This document shows positions 32,285 through 40,522 of a stretch of DNA of 64,000 bases, in pieces (positions within the stretch are counted from its first letter, which is position 1; every line of letters begins with the position of its first letter). The stretch lies in assembly GCA_017445475.1 (NCBI GenBank), contig JAFSUB010000024.1, positions 23,912-87,911 of the forward strand. The letters run 5' to 3'. Both the position numbers and the translations under genes were made by a program. A model generated the notes under the pieces. That model searched no databases and had not been told where the DNA came from. It saw only the letters and a list, made by a program, of their open reading frames with translations. The stretch is from Alphaproteobacteria bacterium. GTDB taxonomy: Bacteria; Pseudomonadota; Alphaproteobacteria; RF32; CAG-239.

Positions 32285-32631
32285 TTGATTTAGAAAAAAT
32301 GGCAAAAGAACACGAAAAGCTGTTTGAACGGGCGGATTTGAAAAGCCAGCTTGAAAAACTAAAAGAAGAAAAAGGCGAGGCTCAAGAAGCATACAAGCAA
32401 TATTGCAAAGAACTTGCTGATGTTTTGATAGTTTGTGCAGGAATTTACAGATTCGACCAAAAGAAAGCAATTGAAGAAAAGAACGCTGTATATAATATCT
32501 GCGTGTTTATGGATATTGATTGGGAAGACCTCGAGAAAGAGGTAAACCGCAAGTGGCAAGTCAACCTCAGGCGTAAATGGGTTTGGAATGGCAAAACTTA
32601 TCACCACGAGGGGAAAGACGGAAATGAATGA
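32281..32631 (+). CDS. MazG-like nucleotide pyrophosphohydrolase-related protein
   Basis: A 116-residue protein. KLKEEKGEAQEAYKQYCKEL-ADVLIVCAG shows the order of acidic residues E-x2-E...E-x2-D typical of MazG helices, and VNRKWQVNLRRKW matches the family's end K-x-x-x-N-x-R-K-W. Phage MazG-like proteins hydrolyse noncanonical or alarmone nucleotides. The first 25 residues form a basic, helical extension. The spacing of the metal-binding residues looks right, but the protein is divergent. Confidence 0.6.
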   Translation: MIDLEKMAKEHEKLFERADLKSQLEKLKEEKGEAQEAYKQYCKELADVLIVCAGIYRFDQKKAIEEKNAVYNICVFMDIDWEDLEKEVNRKWQVNLRRKWVWNGKTYHHEGKDGNE

Positions 32632-32764
32632 AAAACAAATCAATGGCCTTTTGTTTGCACTTCAACAGCTGCAAAAAGCAATGACAATGAACAATCACAA
32701 GATTTTCGGCTATATCGCCGAAGCGATTGAGTGCATAAATTCGGTATTAAAAAATAACTCTTGA
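32624..32764 (+). CDS. Small phage protein, unknown
   Basis: A 46-residue frame (MNEKQINGLLFALQQLQKAM, then IFGYIAEAIECINSVLKN). It overlaps the MazG-like gene by eight bases. No family is recognised. Confidence 0.4.
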   Translation: MNEKQINGLLFALQQLQKAMTMNNHKIFGYIAEAIECINSVLKNNS

Positions 32765-32780
32765 CAGCCGAGGTTTTAAA

Positions 32781-33155
32781 ATGGAAAATGCGACATACAA
32801 AAAGACATTAACAAAGAAGGAAGCATATCAATATTTAGATATTGGTAGAGAGCAGTTCAATTCTGAAATAAAGAAAGGAAACATAGCGTATTTAACCTGC
32901 GGAAAGCGGATTAAATTCACTATTGAAGCGTTAGAGCAATGGCGAAGCAACACGACCAACCATACAGATTATATAAGCGAGGCAAATACTACCACGCATA
33001 CATCTCGTTCGTTGCTGAAGACGGAGCAAGATTCCAATTTAGAGAAACTACGGGAAAAGTGGAACGCCCTCAAGCTGAAGAGTATTGCATCAAACGGATA
33101 TACGAAATCAATCAAAAAGCACATCGAAAGCAAACAGGTGAGTTACCAACAATAA
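32781..33155 (+). CDS. Excisionase-like HTH protein overlapping the integrase
   Basis: The first 58 residues form an excisionase-type helix-turn-helix: LTKKEAYQYLDIGREQFNSE, then RIKFTIEALEQW. The frame then runs on for 66 residues over the integrase start in another frame, a low-complexity part with no family likeness. A one-base change near 32942 would join the HTH to the integrase (EQW-AKQHDQ). So the long tail may be an artefact of a frameshift, or the two genes really overlap by 217 bases. GAGG lies upstream of the ATG. Confidence 0.6.
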   Translation: MENATYKKTLTKKEAYQYLDIGREQFNSEIKKGNIAYLTCGKRIKFTIEALEQWRSNTTNHTDYISEANTTTHTSRSLLKTEQDSNLEKLREKWNALKLKSIASNGYTKSIKKHIESKQVSYQQ

Positions 33156-33976
33156 CTGTCGAAAACGCTTTTTTAAGATACCACAATGAAAGAGCGATTC
33201 ATCACTCAAAACCTGAACAAATATTCAAAAGATTGTTCAATATTGCGGCAGATTTAAAAGTAAAATACCTTCACGAAATAGACAAGCAAGTTCTAAATGA
33301 TTATGTTCTTTTACGCCGCCAAACCGTTAAAAATGGAACAATCAACAGAGAACTTTCCATTATATCAGCGGTTAAAAATCTTGCAGATGATGTATGGGAA
33401 GTTCAAACAAACCGCGCAAATCCTCTTAAATTCAAATTGCCCGAATCTGCTGAAAACATCAAATACCTAAAAGATTGGTCTGTGGCTCAAAAAATCATTG
33501 ATAATGCCGCACCACACTTAAAGCCGATTATATATACAGCCCTTTATACAGGTATGCGACTTGGAAACATTCTAAACCTAAAATGGGAAAACATTGATTT
33601 TTCATCAAACACAATCAACATCAAGGTTAAAGACCGCACAAAAGACGGCGGAAAAAATCTTTCCATACCAATGATTGCGCAATTGTCTGATATATTAAAC
33701 AACCAACCTAGAATCAATGAGTATGTCTTTAATTATAATGGGAAAAAAATAGGCGATATAAAACACGCTTGGCATAAAGCGCTTGAGCGTGCAAAACTCC
33801 CTTATGTAAATTTTCACACTCTGCGCCATACGGCGGCAACGTGGATATTGAAAAAGACAAATAACCTGCGTATAACACAACAGATTTTAGGACATTCAGA
33901 CATCAAAACAACGGCAAAATATGCCCACGTCATTGACAGTGAAAAACGCCGTGCTTTGGAAGATGTTTTTTCCTAA
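32939..33976 (+). CDS. Prophage tyrosine integrase
   Basis: A 345-residue integrase. The N-terminal arm-binding part includes YRLYKRGKYYHAYISF. The catalytic domain has TGMRLGNILNLKWENID (first Arg), FHTLRHTAATWIL (H-x-x-R), and ILGHSDIKTTAKYAHV (His and the Tyr nucleophile). It joins attP to the attB site. The gene is near the right end, about 80 bases from the tRNA-Thr remnant at 34056-34105. The protein is complete. Confidence 0.9.
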   Translation: MAKQHDQPYRLYKRGKYYHAYISFVAEDGARFQFRETTGKVERPQAEEYCIKRIYEINQKAHRKQTGELPTITVENAFLRYHNERAIHHSKPEQIFKRLFNIAADLKVKYLHEIDKQVLNDYVLLRRQTVKNGTINRELSIISAVKNLADDVWEVQTNRANPLKFKLPESAENIKYLKDWSVAQKIIDNAAPHLKPIIYTALYTGMRLGNILNLKWENIDFSSNTINIKVKDRTKDGGKNLSIPMIAQLSDILNNQPRINEYVFNYNGKKIGDIKHAWHKALERAKLPYVNFHTLRHTAATWILKKTNNLRITQQILGHSDIKTTAKYAHVIDSEKRRALEDVFS

Positions 33977-33978
33977 AC

Positions 33979-33997
33979 TTGCACAATTCTTGCACAA
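33979..33997. repeat. Putative arm-type integrase sites of the prophage
   Basis: TTGCACAA occurs twice (33979-33986 and 33990-33997), direct repeats with an 11-base period, directly after the integrase gene and about 60 bases from the tRNA core. This spacing is usual for arm-binding sites of tyrosine integrases. Confidence 0.5.
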
Positions 33998-34055
33998 AAT
34001 ACATTGTGAAAAAATAAAAACAAAGCAAAATCAACTACTTAACAAACACAAAACA

Positions 34056-34105
34056 CTGCATTCGTAATGCGTTTGTCAAGTGTTCGAGTCACTTAATCGG
34101 CACCA
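34056..34105 (+). other. tRNA-Thr(CGU) 3' fragment, prophage/island junction (att)
   Basis: The 3' part of a tRNA: anticodon arm with TTCGTAA (anticodon CGT), T-arm AAGTG-TTCGAGT-CACTT with perfect stem, and the end GGCACCA. The 5' half is missing. The 15-base core GCATTCGTAATGCGT (34058-34072) recurs at 41927-41941. Tyrosine integrases often use tRNA anticodon regions, so this is a junction between the prophage and the next element. Confidence 0.7.
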
Positions 34106-34148
34106 GATTTTTCAAGGGTTTTGAGAGATTGGACAATTTAGGATTATA

Positions 34149-34173
34149 ATTTTATCCCAGACCTGTCCCAGAA
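34149..34173. repeat. 25-base direct repeat, left copy (island arm sites)
   Basis: AATTTTATCCCAGACCTGTC and the following CCAGA are identical to 41773-41797. The block holds TCCCAGA twice with an 11-base period. One copy lies near each end of the island, inside the tRNA cores, as expected for arm-type sites of the integrase at 40523-41743. Confidence 0.6.
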
Positions 34174-34502
34174 TTTTTCAAAACCCTCTATTTTTTTATC
34201 TCCAATCAAAATCTGTTTTTATATATATATGTTTCAATGTTCTTCTGCTGAACTTTAATTCATCAGCATGATTTATCATACTGAAAATCGTCATCAAAGT
34301 CAAGATGTGCTTCATATTTCAGCATAAAACGCATATTTATATTATTCTTACTCAGTTATTCCCAAAAACGCTTTACGCATAAGCAATTTTATAGTTTTTC
34401 GAATCGAGTAGATAAAAATTTTTAGTTTTTTTCAATTTATTTCAAAACACCCCAAAAAACAGAGTTCTACACCTATGAAAAACGATCATAGGGAAGGAAA
34501 TT
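34174..34502. other. AT-rich leader region before the first island gene
   Basis: No gene is seen. Several short TGCTGAA/TTCAGCA-like pairs occur at about 34235-34325. The stem CCTATG/CATAGG (34472-34492, loop AAAAACGAT) lies directly upstream of the AAGGAA ribosome site and might control translation of the next gene. Confidence 0.4.
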
Positions 34503-35288
34503 ATGTTGATGGTGGAAAATTCACAAAAAGTTAAGGGCAAAAAGACAGGAAAAAGACGTTACAAAACCTTTATTTATAATGTTTCTTGGTGGTGGAGAGG
34601 TATAAATTTTGAGTTTGATAATAGTTATATATATAAAAGAGTTGAAACTGTTAGGTACAAAAATGGTCATACAGTACAAAAAATCACTCTTCCTGAATTA
34701 CCTCGATGGAAAGATGTCACTCGTGTTCAAGAAGTAGCATATTTTGCAAAGTTTTTAGCTGAAACCAAAGAATTTTCAAACTTAAAGCCATTTACTATTG
34801 ATTTTACATATACAAGGCATAAGAAGTACAAGAACAAACCTCTTGCTGAAACAAAAGATGCTTATACGAAGAAAGTGTATAATAGTTTACGTTATTATGG
34901 AGAAAATGATGTTGAAATGGTTTATATGACAGAAGGAAAGAACAAAAGGCTCAATCTTCACGGTTACATTGATAAATCACGTATTGAAAACCAACAACAC
35001 ATATTGAAACAATCAGCAAGCACATATAGAAACGAATATAAAGAGATTAATTACAGAAATATGTTACAGATTAAAGATAACTATGATGAAATTGAAGGTG
35101 GAAGTTATGGTTGGTTGGGATATATGAATAAAGGGAAACGCTCTGAAAATGGTTTATATCTGTCTAGTGCTTTAAGAAATAGGATACAAAATGATTATCA
35201 AGAACTTTATGGTCAGGTCAGAACAATAATCAATCAACTAAAAGCAGAAGGTATCAAAATCACATATAAGAAAGATGATGAAGAATAA
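34503..35288 (+). CDS. Possible rolling-circle (HUH-like) replication protein of the island
   Basis: A 261-residue protein with a ribosome site AAGGAA upstream. Strand-rich N-terminus (RRYKTFIYNVSWWWRGINFE) and a motif KNKRLNLHGYID that resembles the His motif of HUH endonucleases (usually H-x-H); the first His is replaced by Asn. A Lys/Tyr-rich helix follows (ALRNRIQNDYQELYGQVRTI) in which Tyr could act. The protein could be a degenerate or diverged initiator of a satellite. The motif evidence is thin, so I rank this low. Confidence 0.4.
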   Translation: MLMVENSQKVKGKKTGKRRYKTFIYNVSWWWRGINFEFDNSYIYKRVETVRYKNGHTVQKITLPELPRWKDVTRVQEVAYFAKFLAETKEFSNLKPFTIDFTYTRHKKYKNKPLAETKDAYTKKVYNSLRYYGENDVEMVYMTEGKNKRLNLHGYIDKSRIENQQHILKQSASTYRNEYKEINYRNMLQIKDNYDEIEGGSYGWLGYMNKGKRSENGLYLSSALRNRIQNDYQELYGQVRTIINQLKAEGIKITYKKDDEE

Positions 35289-35313
35289 AGTGATGATAAT
35301 GTTTAATTAAAAT

Positions 35314-36228
35314 CTACCCATTCACCATTCTAATGAGCTTTTTATAATGATCCAGAGCAACATCAAACGAAATACGACTGTCCGTGCGATAAATCATCTT
35401 GGATACAAACATTTCATACTCTTTTTTGTAATCCTTGTCCGTTTCAAGTTTTTCAATGGTTTTATCACAAAATTCAGCAAGGGTTAAGTGTCGTGTTTTA
35501 TCTCCACGAGTGCAATCTTGTTTATATATCTCCTTGACCAAATCTATAAATTGTTGACTGGCATCTAAAGCGGTGTATAAAGCGCTTAAATCATAGAGGT
35601 GACGCATTAAAGCTGGATCATTGGTCATATGGTTATAAGGTTGTGTGCGATCTTTTATATCTACCCTCCACAATAAAGCATTAAACTTGTTTGCGGCTGT
35701 TTCAATAGGAGAAATACAATCTATATCAGCAACAACAGCATCTTTAACATATTCTCCAATAAAAGATTTAATTTGTTTACGTTCAGTTGGCAGGTAAATG
35801 TCCTTAAAGCTTAACTCAATCTTCAAATTGTTTCTTAATGAGGAATCTGGCCTAAAGGTTTTTGGATATTCAACATAGAAGTTCGTAAACCTATTTTCAT
35901 CTCGTGAGAATATACTCTCATTTTCAACTTTCAAATCTTCTATATCATCAATTGCTTTAATCAGTTTATCCCTAAAGTTACCACGTTCTTTTCTGGAGGC
36001 ACTCGCTAAACCAACAACATCAAAATCTATATCTTCAGAAAATCTTTTGGTGTATTGATAAGCTTTTGATAAACTCGTACCGCCAGCAAATACGACTTTG
36101 ACTGTATCTGTATTAAGCTTTGTTATAGCATCAAGCACTTTGACCAGATACCAATCTTTTTCAATATAAGAAGTCGCAATGCCTGTATTAAGAGAAACAT
36201 CGCTAATCAATTCTTCAGAGAGTTTCAT
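35314..36228 (-). CDS. AbiEii-family nucleotidyltransferase toxin
   Basis: A 304-residue protein of the nucleotidyl-transferase AbiEii/AbiGii family. Seen are VVFAGGTSLSKAY, followed by TKRFSEDIDFDVV with the metal-binding D-x-D, and SPIETAANKFNAL, the conserved helix with Glu and Lys. C-terminal helical regions end in ALDHYKKLIRMVNG. AbiEii is the toxin of a type IV toxin-antitoxin pair that stops growth of phage-infected cells. Gene order with the antitoxin (36215-36625) is antitoxin first, with an overlap of about 14 bases. Confidence 0.85.
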   Translation of the reverse strand: MKLSEELISDVSLNTGIATSYIEKDWYLVKVLDAITKLNTDTVKVVFAGGTSLSKAYQYTKRFSEDIDFDVVGLASASRKERGNFRDKLIKAIDDIEDLKVENESIFSRDENRFTNFYVEYPKTFRPDSSLRNNLKIELSFKDIYLPTERKQIKSFIGEYVKDAVVADIDCISPIETAANKFNALLWRVDIKDRTQPYNHMTNDPALMRHLYDLSALYTALDASQQFIDLVKEIYKQDCTRGDKTRHLTLAEFCDKTIEKLETDKDYKKEYEMFVSKMIYRTDSRISFDVALDHYKKLIRMVNG

Positions 36229-36625
36229 ATTCTATCCTCGCTTGCCTAAAAGAAATGTTACGAGATACACGCTTATTAACACCAATAATAAACTCATTCG
36301 GCACTTGTTCAGTTAAGCGTTCGTTATAGTTCTTTTCTTCATTTATGGGCATAACTTTCACACCAAGTTTCTTCAATGCAGTTACCGCTATTGCCCTTAA
36401 ATTATCCTTTGGTATATAATCACCTGTTATAAATGACTTTTTGGCTTTTGTATATACACCTTTACCTACTCGGATAATCTCATTTTCTTTCATCAACGCA
36501 CGTAAAGCTCTCAAAACCTGATCCCTGTCCGATAAATCCATAAAGTCCCTTACCAAAAAAGTATTTTCCTTACTTTTTCGGATACGGTATTTTATCTTAT
36601 CTTTCAATGTTATCAGTTTTACCAT
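36215..36625 (-). CDS. AbiEi-like (DUF6088) antitoxin
   Basis: About 136 residues from the ATG at 36625 (MVKLITLKDKIKYRIRKSKE), chosen because of a GAAG site. The first 75 residues are a winged helix (FLVRDFMDLSDRDQVLRALR, then IIRVGKGVYTKAK). The middle has GDYIPKDNLRAIAVTALKKL. The type is DUF6088/AbiEi, a DNA-binding antitoxin that represses its own promoter. The pair forms a defence and island-stability module. Confidence 0.8.
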   Translation of the reverse strand: MVKLITLKDKIKYRIRKSKENTFLVRDFMDLSDRDQVLRALRALMKENEIIRVGKGVYTKAKKSFITGDYIPKDNLRAIAVTALKKLGVKVMPINEEKNYNERLTEQVPNEFIIGVNKRVSRNISFRQARIEYETL

Positions 36626-36749
36626 AATCTTCACTTTACAAAAACACGACATTTATCTATTGCTTAATATACACTCAAATATCGTAAATGTAAAGTGTTT
36701 TTTAATTATTTTTTTTATTTTGTGAGATTGTTTTTTTGCTTGTAATGGG

Positions 36750-37085
36750 TTAAATAATCAGCTGTTGACGAGAAAATACAAGCACAAGTAAATCAATTCT
36801 TTTATTCGGATTAGCATATATTCTTCCACGCCAAAAACAAATTTGAGTGGCGTGACTAATACTCCACTGGAAGCAATGACAAGAATGACTTAAAGAAACA
36901 AGAACAACAGATTCTCGCCCATATTTGATATATTCATTATAAATCTGTTCAATCGTTTCTGATTTAGCTTTTTTAGGTGTTTCCAGTAAATTGACAACAC
37001 GAGGAAGAGAAGTACCTGATACTTGATATGGTGTAGTTTTACGAAAGGAATTTGTGATATATTCAGTTACTTCTCTTATGTTCAT
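36750..37085 (-). CDS. Uncertain open reading frame
   Basis: A 111-residue frame from the ATG at 37085 (MNIREVTEYITNSFRKTTPY). The part KKAKSETIEQIYNEYIKYGR looks like real protein. The last 40 residues (HCFQWSISHATQICFWRGRI) are unlike the rest and may come from a degraded frame. It may be the remnant of a regulatory gene. No family is recognised. Confidence 0.3.
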   Translation of the reverse strand: MNIREVTEYITNSFRKTTPYQVSGTSLPRVVNLLETPKKAKSETIEQIYNEYIKYGRESVVLVSLSHSCHCFQWSISHATQICFWRGRIYANPNKRIDLLVLVFSRQQLII

Positions 37086-37357
37086 TGCTTTACTTTTAAA
37101 AAACATTTCCTCGTATCATCATGTACATAGAACTGCATTTTTATAGGATTGTACTGCTATTAAAACTTTGGCACCAACCATCGAACACTTTCCCTGCAAA
37201 TGGTAACATAAACACCCTCATAGGAGTCGATTTTTGGACTGCTGGGATGGGGTTTTGTTTTTTAACCATAAACTGGCCATGAAAGAAAAAGCAACGACTC
37301 CAGAGTCCTTAAAAACCCAAAACAACAAGATGATGGGTAACAACTCAAACGTATAAC

Positions 37358-37390
37358 AAAAAATGCCCCAACAATGAAGCTGAGGCATTA
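37358..37390 (-). terminator. Terminator downstream of the ankyrin-region gene
   Basis: Near-palindrome AATGCCCCAAC-AATGAA-GCTGAGGCATT, followed on the minus strand by TTTTTTGTT. It resembles in sequence the terminator at 50905-50936 after the third ankyrin gene (GCCTCAAC/GTTGAGGC), which suggests shared origin. Confidence 0.6.
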
Positions 37391-37410
37391 TGTATGTGAC
37401 TATAAAATTG

Positions 37411-38196
37411 CTATTCTCCACGTGATTTTTTGATTCTTCTAGCGGCAATTTTGACATCTAGATCATTTAATGCTTTTGAGCCGAATACCTTTTCTGCAAC
37501 TCGTTTAATTTTAGGTTTTCCCTCAAGTTTTGCCAATTTTTCCTCTTTACGTTTGGCAACATATTCTCTGGCAAGATAAGTAACTGTATCTTCTACGCCG
37601 TCTGTAAAATGTTTGGCGGAAGCAACGCAATTTTGCTTATCAAATTTATATTCCCAGCCATCTTGTATCGCATCACCCGTTTCATTTATTTTGTAAGATA
37701 TTTCAGATTCTCGTATTTCTCCATCTTCTGAAAATTTCTCAACTTTATAAGTTTTAGCACTATATGTTTCTTGCTTTCTTAGCGTACCATCTGCATGTCT
37801 TTCTTTATACGTTCCTTTATACCGTTCACCGCTTAAACCATCTTCCCACAAATCGTAATCAACGGTCTTTCCATCAGGTAAATAACCTATTCTTCTACTA
37901 ATAATGAGCGCGCCCGCCCAGAATACTTCCAATTCTTTTGTTTTATCTGGACGATATAAGATTACAGCCATATCGCCTTGTTCACACTTCTCTCTTGGTT
38001 CAAACATGACTAAGTGCATATACCCGTCACCATGACGAGTGATGTAAAACCCCTTTCCATCTTCATCAACATATCGATTCAGCGTCTCTCCGCTGGATAC
38101 ATACATTTTCTCATATTTTTCAAGCGTTTCATGCAAACATTTCAAAGCTTCGCCATCAAGAGTTTTTTCAAGTTCTTCAATTGTATTTTCAGCCAT
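37411..38196 (-). CDS. Unknown protein of the ankyrin cluster
   Basis: A 261-residue protein. It seems to be made of beta hairpins with short turns (YLPDGKTVDYDLWEDGLSGE, YKGTYKERHADGTLRKQETY), which look like MORN-like or WD-type repeats in the way G-x-x-D-G or D-G-T-L segments alternate with strands. The end is basic and helical (RVAEKVFGSKALNDLDVKIA). No signal peptide is visible. It follows two ankyrin genes and shares their direction and terminator type. It may be a partner or another effector; that is inference. Confidence 0.55.
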   Translation of the reverse strand: MAENTIEELEKTLDGEALKCLHETLEKYEKMYVSSGETLNRYVDEDGKGFYITRHGDGYMHLVMFEPREKCEQGDMAVILYRPDKTKELEVFWAGALIISRRIGYLPDGKTVDYDLWEDGLSGERYKGTYKERHADGTLRKQETYSAKTYKVEKFSEDGEIRESEISYKINETGDAIQDGWEYKFDKQNCVASAKHFTDGVEDTVTYLAREYVAKRKEEKLAKLEGKPKIKRVAEKVFGSKALNDLDVKIAARRIKKSRGE

Positions 38197-38237
38197 TTAT
38201 ACCACCAAATACCTAACTTGTCAAAACAAACAGCTAT

Positions 38238-38918
38238 CTATCTGCCACCATCATCACGGCCATTCGGTCTTGTTGGTGTGGATGAAGTTGAATCACGTGC
38301 TGTCGTTTCAAAGGGTGATGAAACTTTTTCCCCTTTTCTTTCCGCCAAATACTCTTGACGTTCTTGAAGGTGCCCTCTTTGTGATTCAATTTGTTGTTGT
38401 TTTTTAAATTCTTCCATAAGTAATCTTCTATCTTTTTCTGACATATATTTATTCTTAGATAAATCTTCGGGATAGGCACCTGCATTTAATAAGAGTCTTG
38501 CTTGCTTTTCGTTTTTAGCGAACATCAATGCAGTATAACCACGTTCATTTATTGCATGAACTTCTCTGCCGAGATTAACATCTGCACCTGCTTCAATTAA
38601 TAGTCTTGTTTGTTCTGCTGTTTCAGCCAGCATCAATGGTGTAACAAAATATTCAGCGTAAGGGTATCTTGAATCTGGATGTAATCCTATTTCTTTTTCT
38701 GCATTAGGATTGGCACCTGCTAATAATGCTTTTTTTGTTTCTTCTGCCGTATGTGCATTAAGCAACATTTTATCAGCTTTAGTGGGTTTGTATGTCCTTC
38801 TAATTGTGAGGATACAGGTTTGTGGATGAACATGCCCATTATATTCCCATGTAGTAACATCTTCCTTCTTTATATATAACTTTTGGGAACCAGTAATATG
38901 TTTTTCACTCATCGTCAT
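38238..38918 (-). CDS. Ankyrin-repeat protein A with conserved C-terminal tail
   Basis: About 226 residues from the ATG at 38918 (AAGGAAAC upstream). Ankyrin-type repeats are seen at ADKMLLNAHTAEETKKALLA, then YFVTPLMLAETAEQTRLLIE (AGADVN) and RGYTALMFAKNEKQARLLLN (AGA). The C-terminal 43 residues (LQERQEYLAERKGEKVSS, then a Ser/Thr-rich linker ending PNGRDDGGR) are nearly identical to the tails of the proteins at 38938-39762 and 50958-52001. No signal peptide. Ankyrin proteins of host-associated alphaproteobacteria are often secreted effectors, and the tail could be a secretion signal. Confidence 0.75.
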   Translation of the reverse strand: MTMSEKHITGSQKLYIKKEDVTTWEYNGHVHPQTCILTIRRTYKPTKADKMLLNAHTAEETKKALLAGANPNAEKEIGLHPDSRYPYAEYFVTPLMLAETAEQTRLLIEAGADVNLGREVHAINERGYTALMFAKNEKQARLLLNAGAYPEDLSKNKYMSEKDRRLLMEEFKKQQQIESQRGHLQERQEYLAERKGEKVSSPFETTARDSTSSTPTRPNGRDDGGR

Positions 38919-38937
38919 GTTTCCTTTCTTAAAAAAA

Positions 38938-39762
38938 CTATCTGCCACCATCGTCACGCCCATTGGGTTTTGATGGTGCGGGTGAATTTGAATCATGGGT
39001 TGTTGCTTCGGCAGATGATGACACTTTTTCACCTTTCCTTTCCGCCAAATACTCTTGACGTTCTTGAAGATGCCCTTTTTGTAGCATTAACTCTATTTGT
39101 GCATGATGCCACTCTTTAGCTACCTCCAAAGGTGACTTTCTATACCTATTTTTGTTACTTAAATCAGCACCGTTTTTAATTAAAAAATCAACTACTTCTG
39201 GGTATGGCTCTACCCTATCAATAGAAGCTATGATGGCTGTCCGCCCTTCCACGTCTTGTGCATTAATATCGGCACCCATTTCTTTTAATTTTTTTACAAG
39301 AGATAAATGACCGTTTTTAGCGGCATGTATCAAAGCCACAGAAGCTTCTTTCTGATTAATATTTACCCCATGTTCTGTCAAGGAATCAACAAATTTTTCA
39401 TTTCCTGCTTGACAAGCTCTATCTAGAACAGTATTCCCCCAACGATCCATCAGTGAAATATTTGCGGAATGTTTTAAAAGTAAATCATCTAAAGGGGTGT
39501 TATTCATTTCAGCATACATTAAAGGGGTTAAACCATGGTCGTCTTGTGCATTAATATTTGCTCCATTAGATAACAATATCAGAGCTATCTTAGAACATCT
39601 TTTTTCATTAGAATATTTGATATTACACAGACAAACATCATGGAGTTTTGTTCGTCCTTCAAAACCGCGGGCATTTACATTTGCTCCCATTTCCAAAGCT
39701 TTTATTGTATCTTCTGCTGTGCTTGCTTTTAATAACATTTTATCTGCTTCACTTAATACCAT
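38938..39762 (-). CDS. Ankyrin-repeat protein B with conserved C-terminal tail
   Basis: A 274-residue protein with about seven ankyrin repeats: ADKMLLKASTAEDTIKALEM, GRTKLHDVCLCNI, HGLTPLMYAEMNNTPLDDLL, WGNTVLDRACQAGNEKFVDS, VALIHAAKNGHLSLVKKLKE and GRTAIIASIDRV. The tail LQERQEYLAERKGEKVSSSA ending PNGRDDGGR is shared with proteins A and C. The upstream sequence TTTATGTTACACTT and AAAAGGATTTTTAA resembles that of protein C. It stands 19 bases upstream of gene A. Confidence 0.8.
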   Translation of the reverse strand: MVLSEADKMLLKASTAEDTIKALEMGANVNARGFEGRTKLHDVCLCNIKYSNEKRCSKIALILLSNGANINAQDDHGLTPLMYAEMNNTPLDDLLLKHSANISLMDRWGNTVLDRACQAGNEKFVDSLTEHGVNINQKEASVALIHAAKNGHLSLVKKLKEMGADINAQDVEGRTAIIASIDRVEPYPEVVDFLIKNGADLSNKNRYRKSPLEVAKEWHHAQIELMLQKGHLQERQEYLAERKGEKVSSSAEATTHDSNSPAPSKPNGRDDGGR

Positions 39763-39880
39763 CGCTTAAAAATCCTTTTCAAAAACGAATCTTTATTTAA
39801 GAGAAGTGTAACATAAACCAACTATTAAATCAACTTCTTTTTTCTCATTTTTTGACTTTTTTTGGCAAAAATTTTTGTAG

Positions 39881-40030
39881 ACCCTGATAAATATAGCTAA
39901 ACTATCCAAAAACCAGAAACGCATTCAGACGCTCATCAAAAAAGGTGTGTCCAAATCCCAAATCGCCAAAATCTTCGGTGCCCTATGTGCCACTTTGCGA
40001 AGATACATGCTCAGATTACAAACACAATGA
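39881..40030 (+). pseudogene. Remnant of a serine recombinase (C-terminal HTH)
   Basis: A 49-codon frame that reads AKLSKNQKRIQTLIKKGVSK followed by SQIAKIFGALCATLRRYM. This matches the C-terminus of the intact recombinase at 52388-52993 (KLSKNIKRIQNLLDKGLSKA, AIAKIMSVKRQTLARFI). The catalytic domain is missing and a stop lies just upstream (39878). It is divergent to ankyrin gene B, as the intact gene is to ankyrin gene C. Confidence 0.7.
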
Positions 40031-40189
40031 CTATTATTTTACTGGTGACATTAAAACCTATTTTTATATCATAAAAAAATCCAAAAAAAATTTTATTTTA
40101 CAAAATTTTTTGAGTTCTAAAATATATGCATATCACAAAACAGGTGTGCATAAATCAATAATAATTCGAAATAAAAGGAACCCAAAAAA

Positions 40190-40468
40190 ATGAAAAAAAG
40201 TAAAATTGATGAAATGCGCGAATTTCTCACAGAAACACTTCCACCGATTATTGCCAGATCAGAAGTCGAAAAATTAACGGGAGGACTTGTTAAACGTTCA
40301 ACATTATCGTCATATGACAGCAAAGGACAAGGTGTATCAAATCCTATTAAATTTGCTTCGGTTGATGGTGTTCGTGGCAAAGTAGCTTACAGACGGGATG
40401 ATTTAGTCAATTGGATTATAGATCGTATGCTTGTTGATGATACGCCACCGCAACCAGCAATCGCTTAA
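40190..40468 (+). CDS. AlpA/excisionase-like DNA-binding protein
   Basis: A 92-residue protein. PPIIARSEVEKLTGGLVKRS and TLSSYDSKGQGVSNPIKFAS, then VAYRRDDLVNWIIDRM show the AlpA-type winged helix in which the last part defines the wing and the following helix. Such proteins regulate integrase or serve as directionality factors. It lies convergent to the integrase gene with a shared terminator between them, as in many islands. Confidence 0.65.
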   Translation: MKKSKIDEMREFLTETLPPIIARSEVEKLTGGLVKRSTLSSYDSKGQGVSNPIKFASVDGVRGKVAYRRDDLVNWIIDRMLVDDTPPQPAIA

Positions 40469-40477
40469 AACAAAAAA

Positions 40478-40505
40478 AGTCCAGAAATATCAAAACTTCT
40501 GGACT
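40478..40505. terminator. Bidirectional terminator
   Basis: Perfect 9-base stem AGTCCAGAA/TTCTGGACT with loop of ten bases, A-run on the left and TT-rich on the right. It serves the AlpA-like gene and the island integrase, which face each other. Confidence 0.75.
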
Positions 40506-40522
40506 TAATTATATCAACCTAT

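Noticed and set aside
34056..34105. A functional tRNA-Thr gene
   Set aside because: Only the anticodon arm, T-arm and 3' end are there; no 5' acceptor strand or D-arm upstream. The same holds for 41927-41974.
37218..37457. A 79-codon minus-strand frame
   Set aside because: It runs through the terminator hairpin and overlaps the end of the 37411-38196 gene in another frame.
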